From Acidobacteriaceae bacterium (GTDB lineage: Bacteria > Acidobacteriota > Terriglobia > Terriglobales > Acidobacteriaceae): a stretch of DNA of 64,000 nucleotides. Under the pieces are notes generated by a model. The model did not search any database, was not told the origin of the DNA, and worked only from the letters and a program-made list of their open reading frames with translations. Positions within the stretch are counted from its first letter, which is position 1, and every line of letters starts with the position of its first letter. Positions 23,296 to 31,391 of the stretch are shown in pieces. The position numbers and the translations under genes were made by a program. The stretch is taken from the NCBI GenBank assembly GCA_003134995.1, contig PLDC01000019.1, positions 17,102 through 81,101 of the forward strand, in the 5' to 3' direction.

Positions 23296-24189
23296 ATGGA
23301 AATTAAGAAAGTAGGCGTACTCGGTTGTGGCCTTATGGGTTCCGGCATCGCACAAGTTTGCGCGACGGCCGGATTCGACGTAACTGTCCTCGAAGTCGAG
23401 CAAAAATATCTCGACAAAGGTTTCGCCGGGATCGAGAAGTCCCTGGCGAAGTTTGCCGAGCGCCCGGTCGAGAAAGGCGGAATCACGGCGGAGCAGAAAG
23501 ACGCGATCCGCGCGCGGCTCAAGGGCACCACCAACAAGGCGGACCTGGCCGATTGCGACATCGTGATTGAGGCCATCATCGAGGATGTCGACGAGAAGAA
23601 GAAGATGTATGCATCGCTCGACGGCATCGTCAAGAAAGACGCGATCTTTGCTTCGAACACGTCTTCGATTTCGGTGACCGAGCTTTTGACTTCGGTGAAG
23701 CGGCCGGAGCGGTTTATCGGGCTGCACTTTTTTAATCCCGTGCCGCTGATGAAGTTGGTCGAGGTGGTGCGTACGATCGCCACCGCCGACGACGTTTACC
23801 AAACCGCTTACGAGTTCGGAAAAAGGCTGGGCAAAGTTCCGGTGCGCACTTCAGATAAGACCGGTTTCATCGTCAACCGGCTGCTGGTGCCTTACTTGCT
23901 CGATGCAATTCGCGCGTACGAAGAGGGCGTGGGCTCGATTGAAGACATCGATAACGCGATGAAGCTTGGCTGCGGCTATCCGATGGGGCCGTTTACTTTG
24001 CTCGATTTCGTGGGCCTCGATACCACTTACTACATTACTCATGTGATGTTTGATGAGTTCAAGGAGCGGCGCTTCGCTTCGCCTCCGCTGCTGAAGCGGC
24101 TGGTGATGGCGGGTTGGTACGGGAAGAAAACTGGCAAAGGGTTCTACGATTATTCGGACCCGAACAGTCCGAAGGCGAATAAACTGTAG
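23296..24189 (+). CDS. 3-hydroxybutyryl-CoA dehydrogenase
   Basis: 297 residues from the ATG that follows TTGGAG by 5 bases; the longer frame from 23272 lies in the repeat arm. The Rossmann motif GCGLMGSGIAQVCATAG binds NAD(P). The catalytic dyad region is GLHFFNPVPLMKLVEVV (His) with NSSS-like SNTSSISVTEL before it, then KTGFIVNRLLVPYLLDAI, the C-terminal helical domain with GYPMGPFTLLDFVGLD, and the end GKKTGKGFYDYS. It oxidises 3-hydroxyacyl-CoA or reduces acetoacetyl-CoA. It sits between thiolase and enoyl-CoA hydratase, consistent with butyryl-CoA metabolism or short-chain beta-oxidation. Confidence 0.95.
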   Translation: MEIKKVGVLGCGLMGSGIAQVCATAGFDVTVLEVEQKYLDKGFAGIEKSLAKFAERPVEKGGITAEQKDAIRARLKGTTNKADLADCDIVIEAIIEDVDEKKKMYASLDGIVKKDAIFASNTSSISVTELLTSVKRPERFIGLHFFNPVPLMKLVEVVRTIATADDVYQTAYEFGKRLGKVPVRTSDKTGFIVNRLLVPYLLDAIRAYEEGVGSIEDIDNAMKLGCGYPMGPFTLLDFVGLDTTYYITHVMFDEFKERRFASPPLLKRLVMAGWYGKKTGKGFYDYSDPNSPKANKL

Positions 24190-24260
24190 CATCGACCTTG
24201 CGGGTGGAAACGGGCTAAGATCGAATCTGTTCAGATCGAGTTAGCCAAGATCCAATCAAA

Positions 24261-24611
24261 ATGTTCAAACGCAGAAAAACCGATCGGATGCCGGATGGTG
24301 CTAGCCCGCAGGATGTGGCGGCTTATCGGCGCGCGTGGCACAGCTACGTGGCTCGGCGAAATCTGGTGGTGGTGCTCTTCCTCAGTTTCATTTTTCTGGG
24401 ATTCATGATCGGGAAACTGAAGCTGGGAGAGCCTGCTGACTTCGCAATCTTGCTGGGCTGGATCGGAGTTTACCTGGCCGGCGGATGGTGGCTGACTGAG
24501 TGGCGGTGTCCGCGATGTGGCAAGGTGTTCGGTCACCGCCTGTGGACGCAGCGTTGCATCAGTTGCGATCTGAGCAAGGATGAAGTGGCGACGATGGCGC
24601 GAGGCAAATAA
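24261..24611 (+). CDS. small membrane protein with C-terminal zinc ribbon
   Basis: 116 residues. A basic N-terminus is followed by two membrane segments (about 34-51 and 59-78, the second ILLGWIGVYLAGGWWL), then a cytoplasmic zinc-ribbon-like tail with CPRCGKVFG and CISCD pairs. I do not recognise the family. It sits between the dehydrogenase and hydratase genes on the same strand, 71 bases after the former. The ATG follows AATCAAA without a strong ribosome site. Confidence 0.65.
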   Translation: MFKRRKTDRMPDGASPQDVAAYRRAWHSYVARRNLVVVLFLSFIFLGFMIGKLKLGEPADFAILLGWIGVYLAGGWWLTEWRCPRCGKVFGHRLWTQRCISCDLSKDEVATMARGK

Positions 24612-24620
24612 CATCCTTGG

Positions 24621-24791
24621 CCACGGATTTGCACGGATCACACGGATTTAGAATCTTTACCAATAGAGCCTCGACTGCAAAATTCCAGCGCCGGCACGAT
24701 GCATTAGGTTCTTCGCTTCACTCAGAATGACAACGCTTTTTCTTCGCACAACGTTTTTGAAATCCGTGTTGATCCGTGTGAATTTGTGGCA
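24621..24791. repeat. CACGGATTT inverted array with a GAATGACA fragment in the loop
   Basis: Left arm 24621-24649 and right arm about 24760-24791 are built of CACGGATNN units and their complement. Between them lies CACTCAGAATGACAACG, a fragment of the other dispersed repeat family. Confidence 0.75.
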
Positions 24792-24802
24792 GGTTTAATC
24801 TT

Positions 24803-25585
24803 ATGAACTTCGAAAACATACTTCTGGAAAAGAAAAACTCGATTGCCTACGTCACCGTGAACCGCCCCAAGGTTCTGAACGCTCTGAACATGGCTACCAT
24901 GGAGGATCTGCGGGCGGCGTTCCATGACATAAAGAATGATTCTTCGATTCGCGTCGTCATTTTTACCGGCGCGGGCGAAAAGGCTTTCATTGCCGGCGCG
25001 GACATCAGCGAGCTTGCCAAGCACGACGCGGTTACGGGCAAGGAATACACGCATCGCGGCCAGAACGTTCTCGATCTCATCGAGAATCTTGGCAAGCCGG
25101 TGATTGCCTGCATCAATGGATTTGCGCTCGGCGGCGGATGCGAAATTGCCATGGCCTGCACCATGCGCCTCGCCAGCGAGAATGCGAAGCTCGGGCAGCC
25201 GGAGGTGAAGCTGGGAATTATCCCGGGCTATGGCGGCACGCAGCGCCTGCCGCGGCTGGTGGGCAAAGGCATTGCGATGCAGATGGTGCTCGCGGGCGAA
25301 ATGATTACGGCGCAGGAAGCGCATCGCATCGGTTTGGTGAATGAAGTTACCGTGTCAGCGGAGTTAATTCCGCGCGCGGAGGCGATTGCGTCGAAGATCA
25401 TCGCGAATGCTCCGCTGGCCGTGCAGTATGCGATGGAAGCAGTGAACAAGGGCATGGAGATGACTTTGAGCGAGGGCTTGTATCTCGAGGCTGTTCTGTT
25501 CGGTGTCGCTTGCGCGACTGAAGATAAGAAGGAAGGGACCACGGCATTTCTGGAAAAGCGGGCCGCGGCGTTCAAGGGCAAGTAA
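24803..25585 (+). CDS. enoyl-CoA hydratase / crotonase
   Basis: 260 residues. Crotonase fold landmarks: the oxyanion-hole segment AFIAGADISEL, the second oxyanion loop GFALGGGCEIAMACTMRLAS with the first catalytic Glu region, then GQPEVKLGIIPGYGGTQRLP with the second Glu, and the C-terminal helix pair LYLEAVLFGVACATEDKKEG. It hydrates short-chain enoyl-CoA. It follows thiolase and 3-hydroxybutyryl-CoA dehydrogenase on the same strand, giving a compact short-chain acyl-CoA module. Whether the module runs forward to butyrate or back in beta-oxidation cannot be told; no acyl-CoA dehydrogenase is in view. Confidence 0.95.
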   Translation: MNFENILLEKKNSIAYVTVNRPKVLNALNMATMEDLRAAFHDIKNDSSIRVVIFTGAGEKAFIAGADISELAKHDAVTGKEYTHRGQNVLDLIENLGKPVIACINGFALGGGCEIAMACTMRLASENAKLGQPEVKLGIIPGYGGTQRLPRLVGKGIAMQMVLAGEMITAQEAHRIGLVNEVTVSAELIPRAEAIASKIIANAPLAVQYAMEAVNKGMEMTLSEGLYLEAVLFGVACATEDKKEGTTAFLEKRAAAFKGK

Positions 25586-25591
25586 ATTCTT

Positions 25592-25665
25592 CGCCACGGA
25601 TCCTCACGGATCTGCACGGATTAAGAACGAATCCACCACGGAGACACTGAGTCACGCAGAAAAAA
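25592..25665 (+). repeat. CACGGAT and CACGGAGACACTGAG repeats
   Basis: GCCACGGATCCTCACGGATC and then CCACGGAGACACTGAGTCAC lie between the hydratase gene and ribH. Confidence 0.6.
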
Positions 25666-25680
25666 AACAACAAGGATTTC

Positions 25681-26310
25681 TTGGTCGAGCCCCTTCCCGA
25701 GCCCATTGTGCCTGCTCTCGAGGGAAGTCTAAACGCTGCGGGCAAGCGTTTCGCCATCGTGGTTTCGCGCTTCAACGCTTTCATTACCGAGAGGCTATTG
25801 CTAAGTGCGATCGACGGACTGGTACGCTCCGGCGCCGAAAAAAAGAATATCGATCTGGTACGAGTTCCGGGAGCATTTGAAATTCCTCTCGCGGCACGGA
25901 AGTTAGCCGAGACTAAGAAATATGACGCGATTATCTGCATCGGCTGTTTGTTGCGCGGCGACACTGCGCACTACGACGTAATCGTCAACGAAGTGACGCG
26001 CGGAATCGGGCAGTCGGCGCAGGAGACAGGCATCCCGCATAGTTTCGGCGTGCTCACTTGCGAAACATTAGAGCAGGCCATCGACCGCGCCGGCCTGAAG
26101 ATGGGTAACAAAGGATTCGAAGCGGCGCTGGCGGCGGTGGAGATGGCGTCGTTGAAGGAAGCTATCAGCTCTCAGCCACCAGCTGTCAGCAAAACCAGCA
26201 TTCCTCGCTCCGCGAGGAATGACAAACTTTCCGCTCACAATGACGAAGCAACCGCCCGGAATGACAAACCCAATAAGAAGCCACAAGCCTCGAAAGCCAA
26301 GCGCAAATAA
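25681..26310 (+). CDS. ribH: 6,7-dimethyl-8-ribityllumazine synthase with repeat-derived tail
   Basis: 209 residues from a TTG that follows AAGGATTTC; the usual length is about 155. Core landmarks: FAIVVSRFNAFITERLL, VPGAFEIPLAARKLA, CIGCLLRGDTAHYDVIVNEV with the catalytic histidine, and FGVLTCETLEQAIDRAG. It condenses 5-amino-6-ribitylaminouracil with a butanone phosphate in riboflavin synthesis. From about residue 161 the protein is not lumazine synthase. The DNA there is an AGCTNTC heptamer array (SSQPPAVSK) followed by three GAATGACAA-type repeats (SARNDK, SAHNDE, TARNDK) and a Lys-rich end. The frame has run on into spacer repeats. nusB follows, the classic ribH-nusB order. Confidence 0.93.
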   Translation: MVEPLPEPIVPALEGSLNAAGKRFAIVVSRFNAFITERLLLSAIDGLVRSGAEKKNIDLVRVPGAFEIPLAARKLAETKKYDAIICIGCLLRGDTAHYDVIVNEVTRGIGQSAQETGIPHSFGVLTCETLEQAIDRAGLKMGNKGFEAALAAVEMASLKEAISSQPPAVSKTSIPRSARNDKLSAHNDEATARNDKPNKKPQASKAKRK

Positions 26311-26324
26311 ACCCTCCCTGCAGT

Positions 26325-26352
26325 AAACTGGCAACTGGAAGCTGGCAACTGT
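26325..26352 (+). repeat. ACTGGCA heptamer array
   Basis: About four units (ACTGGCA, ACTGGAA, GCTGGCA, ACTGTCC) directly before the nusB start. Confidence 0.75.
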
Positions 26353-26356
26353 CCCT

Positions 26357-26773
26357 ATGGGTACACGGCGAAAATCCCGCGAACTGGTTCTGCAGATGCT
26401 TTTCCAGGCAGACATGGGCAAGCAGACCCTCGACCAGGTGCGCCATACATTTTGGGCCGAGCACGGCGGCGCCAGCGCCGAGGTACGTGGGTTCGCGGAC
26501 GACTTATTTCGCGTGGCGACCGACCGTGGTGCAGAAATCGACAAACTGATTGAGGGCCACGCCGAACACTGGCGCATGGATCGCATGGCCGCCGTCGATC
26601 GCAACCTGCTGCGCGCCGGAGTCGCCGAGTTTCTCGGCTATCCCGAGACGCCGCGCGCCGTTGTGATCAACGAAGCGCTTGAAATCGCGCGCAAGTTCTC
26701 CAGCCTCGAATCAGTTCAGTTCGTGAATGGAGTGCTCGATAGCGTAGCGAAAGACCTGGGAAAGTCAGCGTAA
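26357..26773 (+). CDS. nusB: transcription antitermination factor NusB
   Basis: 138 residues, normal length. All-helical NusB landmarks: GTRRKSRELVLQMLFQADM at the N-terminus and the RMDRMAAVDRNLLRAGVAEF segment. The PRAVVINEALEIARKFSS segment and the C-terminal FVNGVLDSVAKDL complete the fold. With NusE (ribosomal protein S10, at 37.2 kb here) it binds the boxA RNA and supports antitermination on rRNA operons. It starts 46 bases after ribH, with a heptamer array occupying the gap. Confidence 0.96.
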   Translation: MGTRRKSRELVLQMLFQADMGKQTLDQVRHTFWAEHGGASAEVRGFADDLFRVATDRGAEIDKLIEGHAEHWRMDRMAAVDRNLLRAGVAEFLGYPETPRAVVINEALEIARKFSSLESVQFVNGVLDSVAKDLGKSA

Positions 26774-26817
26774 CGCTCTCTCCAAACTCGGAAACAGTTC
26801 GTTGTAGGAAGATCGTG

Positions 26818-26905
26818 GAGGGACGGGCGCCTCGCCCGTTCAGGCCGCAGCGAAGCCCGGCCGCATGCAGCCCGCTTTAGCGCTCGCCTTTTCCTCGTCC
26901 CTACG
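26818..26905. repeat. REP-like hairpins between convergent genes
   Basis: GACGGGCGCCTCGCCCGTTC and a GGACGAGG...CCTCGTCC pairing around Gly/Cys-rich hairpins. The stretch joins nusB and the large lipoprotein gene tail to tail. Confidence 0.5.
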
Positions 26906-29324
26906 GTTTCACGACCAACAGGTTCAGATTGCAGTTCTGTCCCGTGAAGCAAAAATTGTTGGTGGAGTTTGGCAGCGGAACAAAGGACGTCTGGTAGAGG
27001 TCAACGCCCAAGTTTGTGTTGAGTTGGTGGAGCAGTCCATCCGAGCCAGCCACGTAGATCAGCGTGCCATCCACGGTCATATCTGCAGCCACCGGGCTCG
27101 CGTCATTGATCAGTCCAATTTTGGCCGACACAGCGCCCGTGCTGAAGTCGTAGACCAGCACTCCTAAATCGCTGGTGACGATGTAAGCCCGGCTGGTATC
27201 AGGCGACAGGAAAAAATTGATGGGGTTGAAAGTGCCCTGATTGAGATTGATATGCACCGGCGGAAACGGAGCGTTCGCCGTGGTCTGCCCCAGCGTGACT
27301 TGCTGCGGGCACAGCGCGGTCAGTGCAGGCTGCGAAGAAGTAGTGGCGATGACGTCGATGCCCGTGTTATCCAGGCCAAAGAAAAAATCCAGCCCAGCGG
27401 TCTGCAGCTGCGGAAGGGACGTGTTGCCAAATGGCGTGTTCAGAGGAATGTTTCCCGCAGGGACCATCTTCAGGAACGTCGGCGGACCGGGCAGTTGCGT
27501 GGCTGCCAGTGCAGGGGTCACCACTGAACTGTCGCAGGTGTTGTAGATGGCAAGAGTGCCAGGGGCGCTTCCACCGGAGAATAAAGCAAATGACCCGGTA
27601 GAGTTGAAAGCAATCGAATTGGCGGGCGCAGGCAAGGCAACGCCCGGCTGCAAAGTTTGCAGCGGGGAATAAATGTACAAGGTGTTGCCGCCATCGCCGA
27701 GAATAAAAGCTTTCAACCCGTCGGGCGAAACCGCCGCCGCGATTGCACTATTAATGTTCAACGCCGTAGTGGTGGAAGGGCCCGTAGTGACCACATACAC
27801 CTGATTGGGAGTAGACACCGTATCGGAGAAGACGACGACATGGCCACTCAGTGCGACCGCCAGAACCTTGCCGGTCACCACTCCTCGAGGCGTACCCGGA
27901 GCGGCGAGGGAGCTATATGGGTTGGAACCTCCTCCAGTCAGGCCGCCCGGGTTGACGACCACAGCGCCGGTTTCGCTGCCCATGAAAGCCGTGTCTCCGG
28001 CCGGGTCAAAGAGCAGGGAATTAGGCTGAGTGGGAATTTCACTCGCACTACCCGGCAGGTTGGTAGTGGTGGGGACGCTATATAGAGCAACCGCGCATAG
28101 CGGATCGCTGTAACAATCCTGGCTGCTTACTAACACGCTGGAGGCGAGAGGATTGCCGGTGACCAATCCCGAAATAGCAGTGACAGGATAGACCGGCTGC
28201 GGGATGTAAGGCGCCGCGAGATTCGCCGGATTCAGCGGGAAACCCACGTTGCAAGTTGGCGGCGTGCAGGATGCCGAGATGGTAGCCACTCCCGGCTGGG
28301 GAGATGATACCGCGCAGGTTGTGCCGCTGCAGGCTGTGCTGGTGCCCGGTGCGAGCGCCGCCGGTTCCGATGAAATCCATGTGAGCGGAGGCTTCGGCAC
28401 AATGCAACCTTGCACATCCACCGCAGTGGCGAGCAGCGTCTCAGAGGTTCCTTTGCTCACCACAAAATTTGTCTCGTTGGAGTATTGGCCGTTCACGCTG
28501 AGCTGCATCGCGATGCACCGCACCGGGCAAGTCTCGAAGTAATACGGTTGGCTGTAGACTCCCGAGGTTGATGCGATCAAGCCAGTCTGTCCCGGCGTGG
28601 TGCCAGGGGCTGCAGAGGCTTGGTTGGTAGCGACGTTGAAAGTGGGGTTCACGATGGGCGTGACCGTGGCGACGCCGGCCGTGGCTTGGGTCCAGGTAAA
28701 CGGCCCCACTGAGGCGGTCACATCCGTGCCCTGGCTGTAGGCCGTTGCTTGCAGCGTCTCGACCTGATTCTGCGAAAGGCAAGTATTGGCCGCCTTTCCG
28801 TTGAACGGAAGATTGCAGGCCGGCGGCAGGGCTTGCTGAGTAGGGCACGCGGGCGGCGGCGAGTTCACCGGAGGAATCACGGTGATCTGAATGTTGTCGA
28901 TCGGTCCATGAATAAAAAAGTAAGTGGGTGCGCTGGTCTCGCCCAGAGCTGAGGCAGTCACCTCAACCAAGCCGACATTGCCGGGTGTGCAGATCGTGTA
29001 CGCAGGGGCATTCCATGTCCCGGCGCAGGCAAATCCATTCGGAGCAATATCGAGCACGCCAGCAGGACTGCCCGGAATTATTGAATACGTAAATGTCGGC
29101 CGGATGCCGGTATTCGAGCTGTTCTGCGCGCTGGCAGTCAATCCTAAGGTCGTACCCACCTGCATGGAATAACTGGGACTGGGATTCAGCGTAATTTTCG
29201 CCGGAAATGGTGAGGGCCCGGCAGGCTTGTGGCCGCCGCAGCCGGGTAAGAACGTGAATGACAGTAATAGTAAGAAGATGGCGCCGACCAGCCGCGTACA
29301 CCTACCGAAACGCAAACTACCCAT
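26901..29324 (-). CDS. large surface lipoprotein with Ig-like and beta-propeller-like regions
   Basis: 807 residues from the ATG at 29322-29324, preceded by GAGAGGGTG; a longer frame from 29432 is open but has no export signal at its front. From this ATG the signal LVGAIFLLLLSFTFLPGCGG ends in a lipobox-like LPGC. The first ~400 residues have repeated Ig-like features (ITLNPSPSYSMQVGTTLGLT, ATVTPIVNPTFNV) and several cysteine pairs. The second half has short propeller-like blades (SLLFDPAGDTAFMGSETGAV, SPDGLKAFILGDGGNTLYIY, SPDTSRAYIVTSDLGVLVYD, MTVDGTLIYVAGSDGLLHQL). No catalytic motif is seen. Likely an outer-surface or periplasmic protein with a structural or adhesive role. It is a single gene. 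Confidence 0.75.
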   Translation of the reverse strand: MGSLRFGRCTRLVGAIFLLLLSFTFLPGCGGHKPAGPSPFPAKITLNPSPSYSMQVGTTLGLTASAQNSSNTGIRPTFTYSIIPGSPAGVLDIAPNGFACAGTWNAPAYTICTPGNVGLVEVTASALGETSAPTYFFIHGPIDNIQITVIPPVNSPPPACPTQQALPPACNLPFNGKAANTCLSQNQVETLQATAYSQGTDVTASVGPFTWTQATAGVATVTPIVNPTFNVATNQASAAPGTTPGQTGLIASTSGVYSQPYYFETCPVRCIAMQLSVNGQYSNETNFVVSKGTSETLLATAVDVQGCIVPKPPLTWISSEPAALAPGTSTACSGTTCAVSSPQPGVATISASCTPPTCNVGFPLNPANLAAPYIPQPVYPVTAISGLVTGNPLASSVLVSSQDCYSDPLCAVALYSVPTTTNLPGSASEIPTQPNSLLFDPAGDTAFMGSETGAVVVNPGGLTGGGSNPYSSLAAPGTPRGVVTGKVLAVALSGHVVVFSDTVSTPNQVYVVTTGPSTTTALNINSAIAAAVSPDGLKAFILGDGGNTLYIYSPLQTLQPGVALPAPANSIAFNSTGSFALFSGGSAPGTLAIYNTCDSSVVTPALAATQLPGPPTFLKMVPAGNIPLNTPFGNTSLPQLQTAGLDFFFGLDNTGIDVIATTSSQPALTALCPQQVTLGQTTANAPFPPVHINLNQGTFNPINFFLSPDTSRAYIVTSDLGVLVYDFSTGAVSAKIGLINDASPVAADMTVDGTLIYVAGSDGLLHQLNTNLGVDLYQTSFVPLPNSTNNFCFTGQNCNLNLLVVKP

Positions 29325-29859
29325 GCACCCTCTCGTCGCCTCACATGATTCCTGATGGGCGAACCCTTGAATAGAATGGAAAACTGTTAGTGTAGAGGCT
29401 GGAGACAGATTCAGCAAGCGGCCCGCACGCAAACCGAGTGGCGTTTGAATTATTCTCCCGCGATGCCGTCATCCCGAAACGCGGCGCACTTCAGCCGCGC
29501 AAGGGATCTCCGACAGATACGCACGTAGGCCAAGAAATTCAAATCGTTCCACCCACCGTGTGAACGCAATTAAACGCTCCGCGACAGCAGCCTGACTACA
29601 TCTCTCCAGTTATGAAGAGTGGGATGCAAAAGTAGTGGCGCAGTTTGGATCGAGTGCCACAATAATGATTGGCCCTGAGATTGGTTCCTCGGTCAAGGGT
29701 GCCGTTCCAGTCTCATGTGCCACAGCCTCAGCATCCTGTAGGGCATCTAGCTCTTAACTGCATTACAGGAAAAGCCGATTCTCCGCCGACGCCAAGAACA
29801 ACGAGCAGCAGCGTGAAGAATGCAATTGTCCAAAGAACCCCCAACTGCGTCCTTGCCCA
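29325..29859. other. gene-free region before the IS1-like remnant
   Basis: No convincing reading frame in either direction. It contains one weak REP-like word (GCGGCGCACTTCAGCCGCGC, near 29481). The promoter of the minus-strand lipoprotein gene should lie at its left edge, but I see no good boxes. Confidence 0.4.
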
Positions 29860-30379
29860 CTCTGTCCCCCAATATCGGCAAGCGCGTGCGTCCCGATAAG
29901 AAGGCATTCCTGTGGACTTGCCCAAGCGTCTTGCGAATCGCGTGCAACTCACGCCTGACGGATTGAACCATTAAACCGCGATCGTTCCTGAATGCTTCGA
30001 ACGGATTGCGACTTCGCACAGCTGACGAAGAATGTTAGGCGACTACGGGCAGTTCGATACTTCCGATGCGAGGTGCTCCCAACCACGCATCTCGGGTTTA
30101 TATCCAAAGTCCGACAAGGCGACCCCGATCCTGACCACATTTCTACCAGCTTCGTAGAGCCTCAGAACCTGACGGTGCGAATGGCGATGCGACGATTCAC
30201 GCGGCTCACCAATGCGTTCAGCAAGAAAGAGTCTCACCTGAAAGCCGGTGTAGCGTTGCATTTCGCGCACTATAATTTTTGCCGAGTCCATTCGAGGTCT
30301 GCGCGTCACGCCAGCGATGCAATCTGGCATCGCTGGCCACGTTTGGAGCATCCAACAACTCCTAAACGAAGCGTAGAAA
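29860..30379 (+). pseudogene. degenerate IS1-like transposase
   Basis: Pieces of an IS1-family transposase can be read in order but in different frames. They are DLPKRLANRVQLTPDGLNH (from about 29913), CDFAQLTK, DPDPDHISTSFVEPQNLTVR with MAMRRFTRLTNAFSKK and ALHFAHYNFCRVH (to about 30287), then after a frame change LRVTPAMQSGIAGHVWSIQQ ending at a TAG at 30379. At least three frameshifts or stops interrupt it, and the N-terminal zinc ribbon is missing. The element ends were not found. It marks the left edge of a small accessory patch before the ribosomal genes. Confidence 0.7.
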
Positions 30380-30421
30380 ACGCGAAAGTGTAACAATAAT
30401 TGGGCAACCCCCTTATTTTCA

Positions 30422-30450
30422 TTGACTTCCGTGTTTTCCACAAGTATCGT
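30422..30450 (+). promoter_or_regulatory. sigma-70-type promoter for the three-gene unknown operon
   Basis: TTGACT (30422-30427), 17-base spacer, TATCGT (30445-30450). The first start codon is 109 bases downstream. Confidence 0.5.
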
Positions 30451-30474
30451 TGTGGTGCGAAGTGTGCTTTTGGG

Positions 30475-30490
30475 GTTCCACAGGTGGAAC
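30475..30490. promoter_or_regulatory. perfect dyad GTTCCAC-AG-GTGGAAC, possible operator
   Basis: A 7-base perfect inverted repeat with a 2-base centre. It lies about 20 bases after the predicted transcript start and 69 bases before the first gene of the operon, where a repressor would block elongation. No adjacent regulator gene is recognised. Confidence 0.45.
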
Positions 30491-30558
30491 ATTTATTAGC
30501 ACTTTCGTGCAGCCCTTCGTTCATTTGTCCTTGTGAGTAGGGCCGTCTCGCAGGGAGT

Positions 30559-30945
30559 ATGGACTATAAGAACAGGCTTGGAGCGGTAATGACCGAGGGC
30601 ACACCAACCAGCATCAAGTTCTTTTACGAAAAAGGGAAGTATTTCAGGGTAGCCCATGTAGACGGCGCAATCGGTGGATTGACGCCGACGCGGGACATTT
30701 TCGTGTCGCTTTACAGTCAACGCACGGCGCTTCCCCAAGTTGTCGAACAAAATATTGCGCCGGATGGCAACCTCGGGGCTGTAGTTGATACGGTTGGCAA
30801 GCGAGGCATTTTCCGCGAAATGGAGATTGGCATAGTAATAACACCCGAGGTTGCGGACGAACTCGCAGCCTTTTTGAAGCAACACGCAAGGGCTGCGCGG
30901 GAAACCGAACCGAAGGATCGTTCGCGTGTGGAGAAAATTCAATGA
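30559..30945 (+). CDS. unknown protein, first gene of a coupled trio
   Basis: 128 residues. ATG preceded by CAGGGAGT. The sequence shows beta-rich segments (SIKFFYEKGKYFRVAHVDGA, DIFVSLYSQRTALPQVVEQN), a Gly-rich turn with VVDTVGKRGIFREMEIGIVI, then a helix (TPEVADELAAFLKQHARAA) and a charged tail. No signal or membrane segment. I do not recognise the family, though small proteins with a VREVEVAVVM-type strand before a C-terminal helix recur in bacterial genomes beside mobile genes. Its stop overlaps the next start by 4 bases, so translation is coupled. Confidence 0.7.
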   Translation: MDYKNRLGAVMTEGTPTSIKFFYEKGKYFRVAHVDGAIGGLTPTRDIFVSLYSQRTALPQVVEQNIAPDGNLGAVVDTVGKRGIFREMEIGIVITPEVADELAAFLKQHARAARETEPKDRSRVEKIQ

Positions 30946-31391
30946 GCCAGAACAGTATGATGGCTGAGAGTCACGGCAGCGTAATGGCAGAATCATCCGT
31001 CGAGAAACTGACCATTCCCTTTCCGGCTGAAATTATGCGCGTGTTCAAGGAACTGGAGCGCATCGAAAGGGAGGCTAAGGCACCTTCCGCTCGCAATATG
31101 CCATCACTCGAAACTATCGAGTGGGCGATGGAAGTATTGCTTCGCGTTGTCCCGAGCAGCTATCTGCTCGGCTCCGAGATAAATGCCTTTCAAGCCGAAA
31201 TCCACGTCTCATGGGAAAACGGGCAGTCCGGCAAAAGCGTGGTAGCGTTCTTGCAGAAGCGGCCCGAACTCAAGATTTATCACGAGCAAGTTGTCAACGG
31301 CGAAGTTGTTGAACACACCGTAGTAACTACGGAAGATGTCGGAGACCTGTCGGCGCGACTGAGGTGGTTTTTTCGCCCCGCCGCTGACTAA
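30942..31391 (+). CDS. unknown protein, second gene of the trio
   Basis: 149 residues. The start overlaps the previous stop (ATGA). A Ser/Met-rich N-terminus precedes a helical middle (EIMRVFKELERIEREAKAPS, LETIEWAMEVLLRVVPSSYL) and a C-terminal beta sheet (EIHVSWENGQSGKSVVAFLQ, ELKIYHEQVV, EHTVVTTEDVGDLSARLRWF). The strand pattern with IHVSWENG resembles small uncharacterised proteins whose sheet reads I-x-W-x-x-G-x-x-x-V-x-V. No catalytic motif is visible. The last base of its stop abuts the next ATG. Confidence 0.7.
   Translation: MSQNSMMAESHGSVMAESSVEKLTIPFPAEIMRVFKELERIEREAKAPSARNMPSLETIEWAMEVLLRVVPSSYLLGSEINAFQAEIHVSWENGQSGKSVVAFLQKRPELKIYHEQVVNGEVVEHTVVTTEDVGDLSARLRWFFRPAAD

Noticed and set aside
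25592..25680. FMN-type riboswitch before ribH
   Set aside because: The short gap is filled by CACGGAT repeats; none of the conserved FMN aptamer elements can be read.
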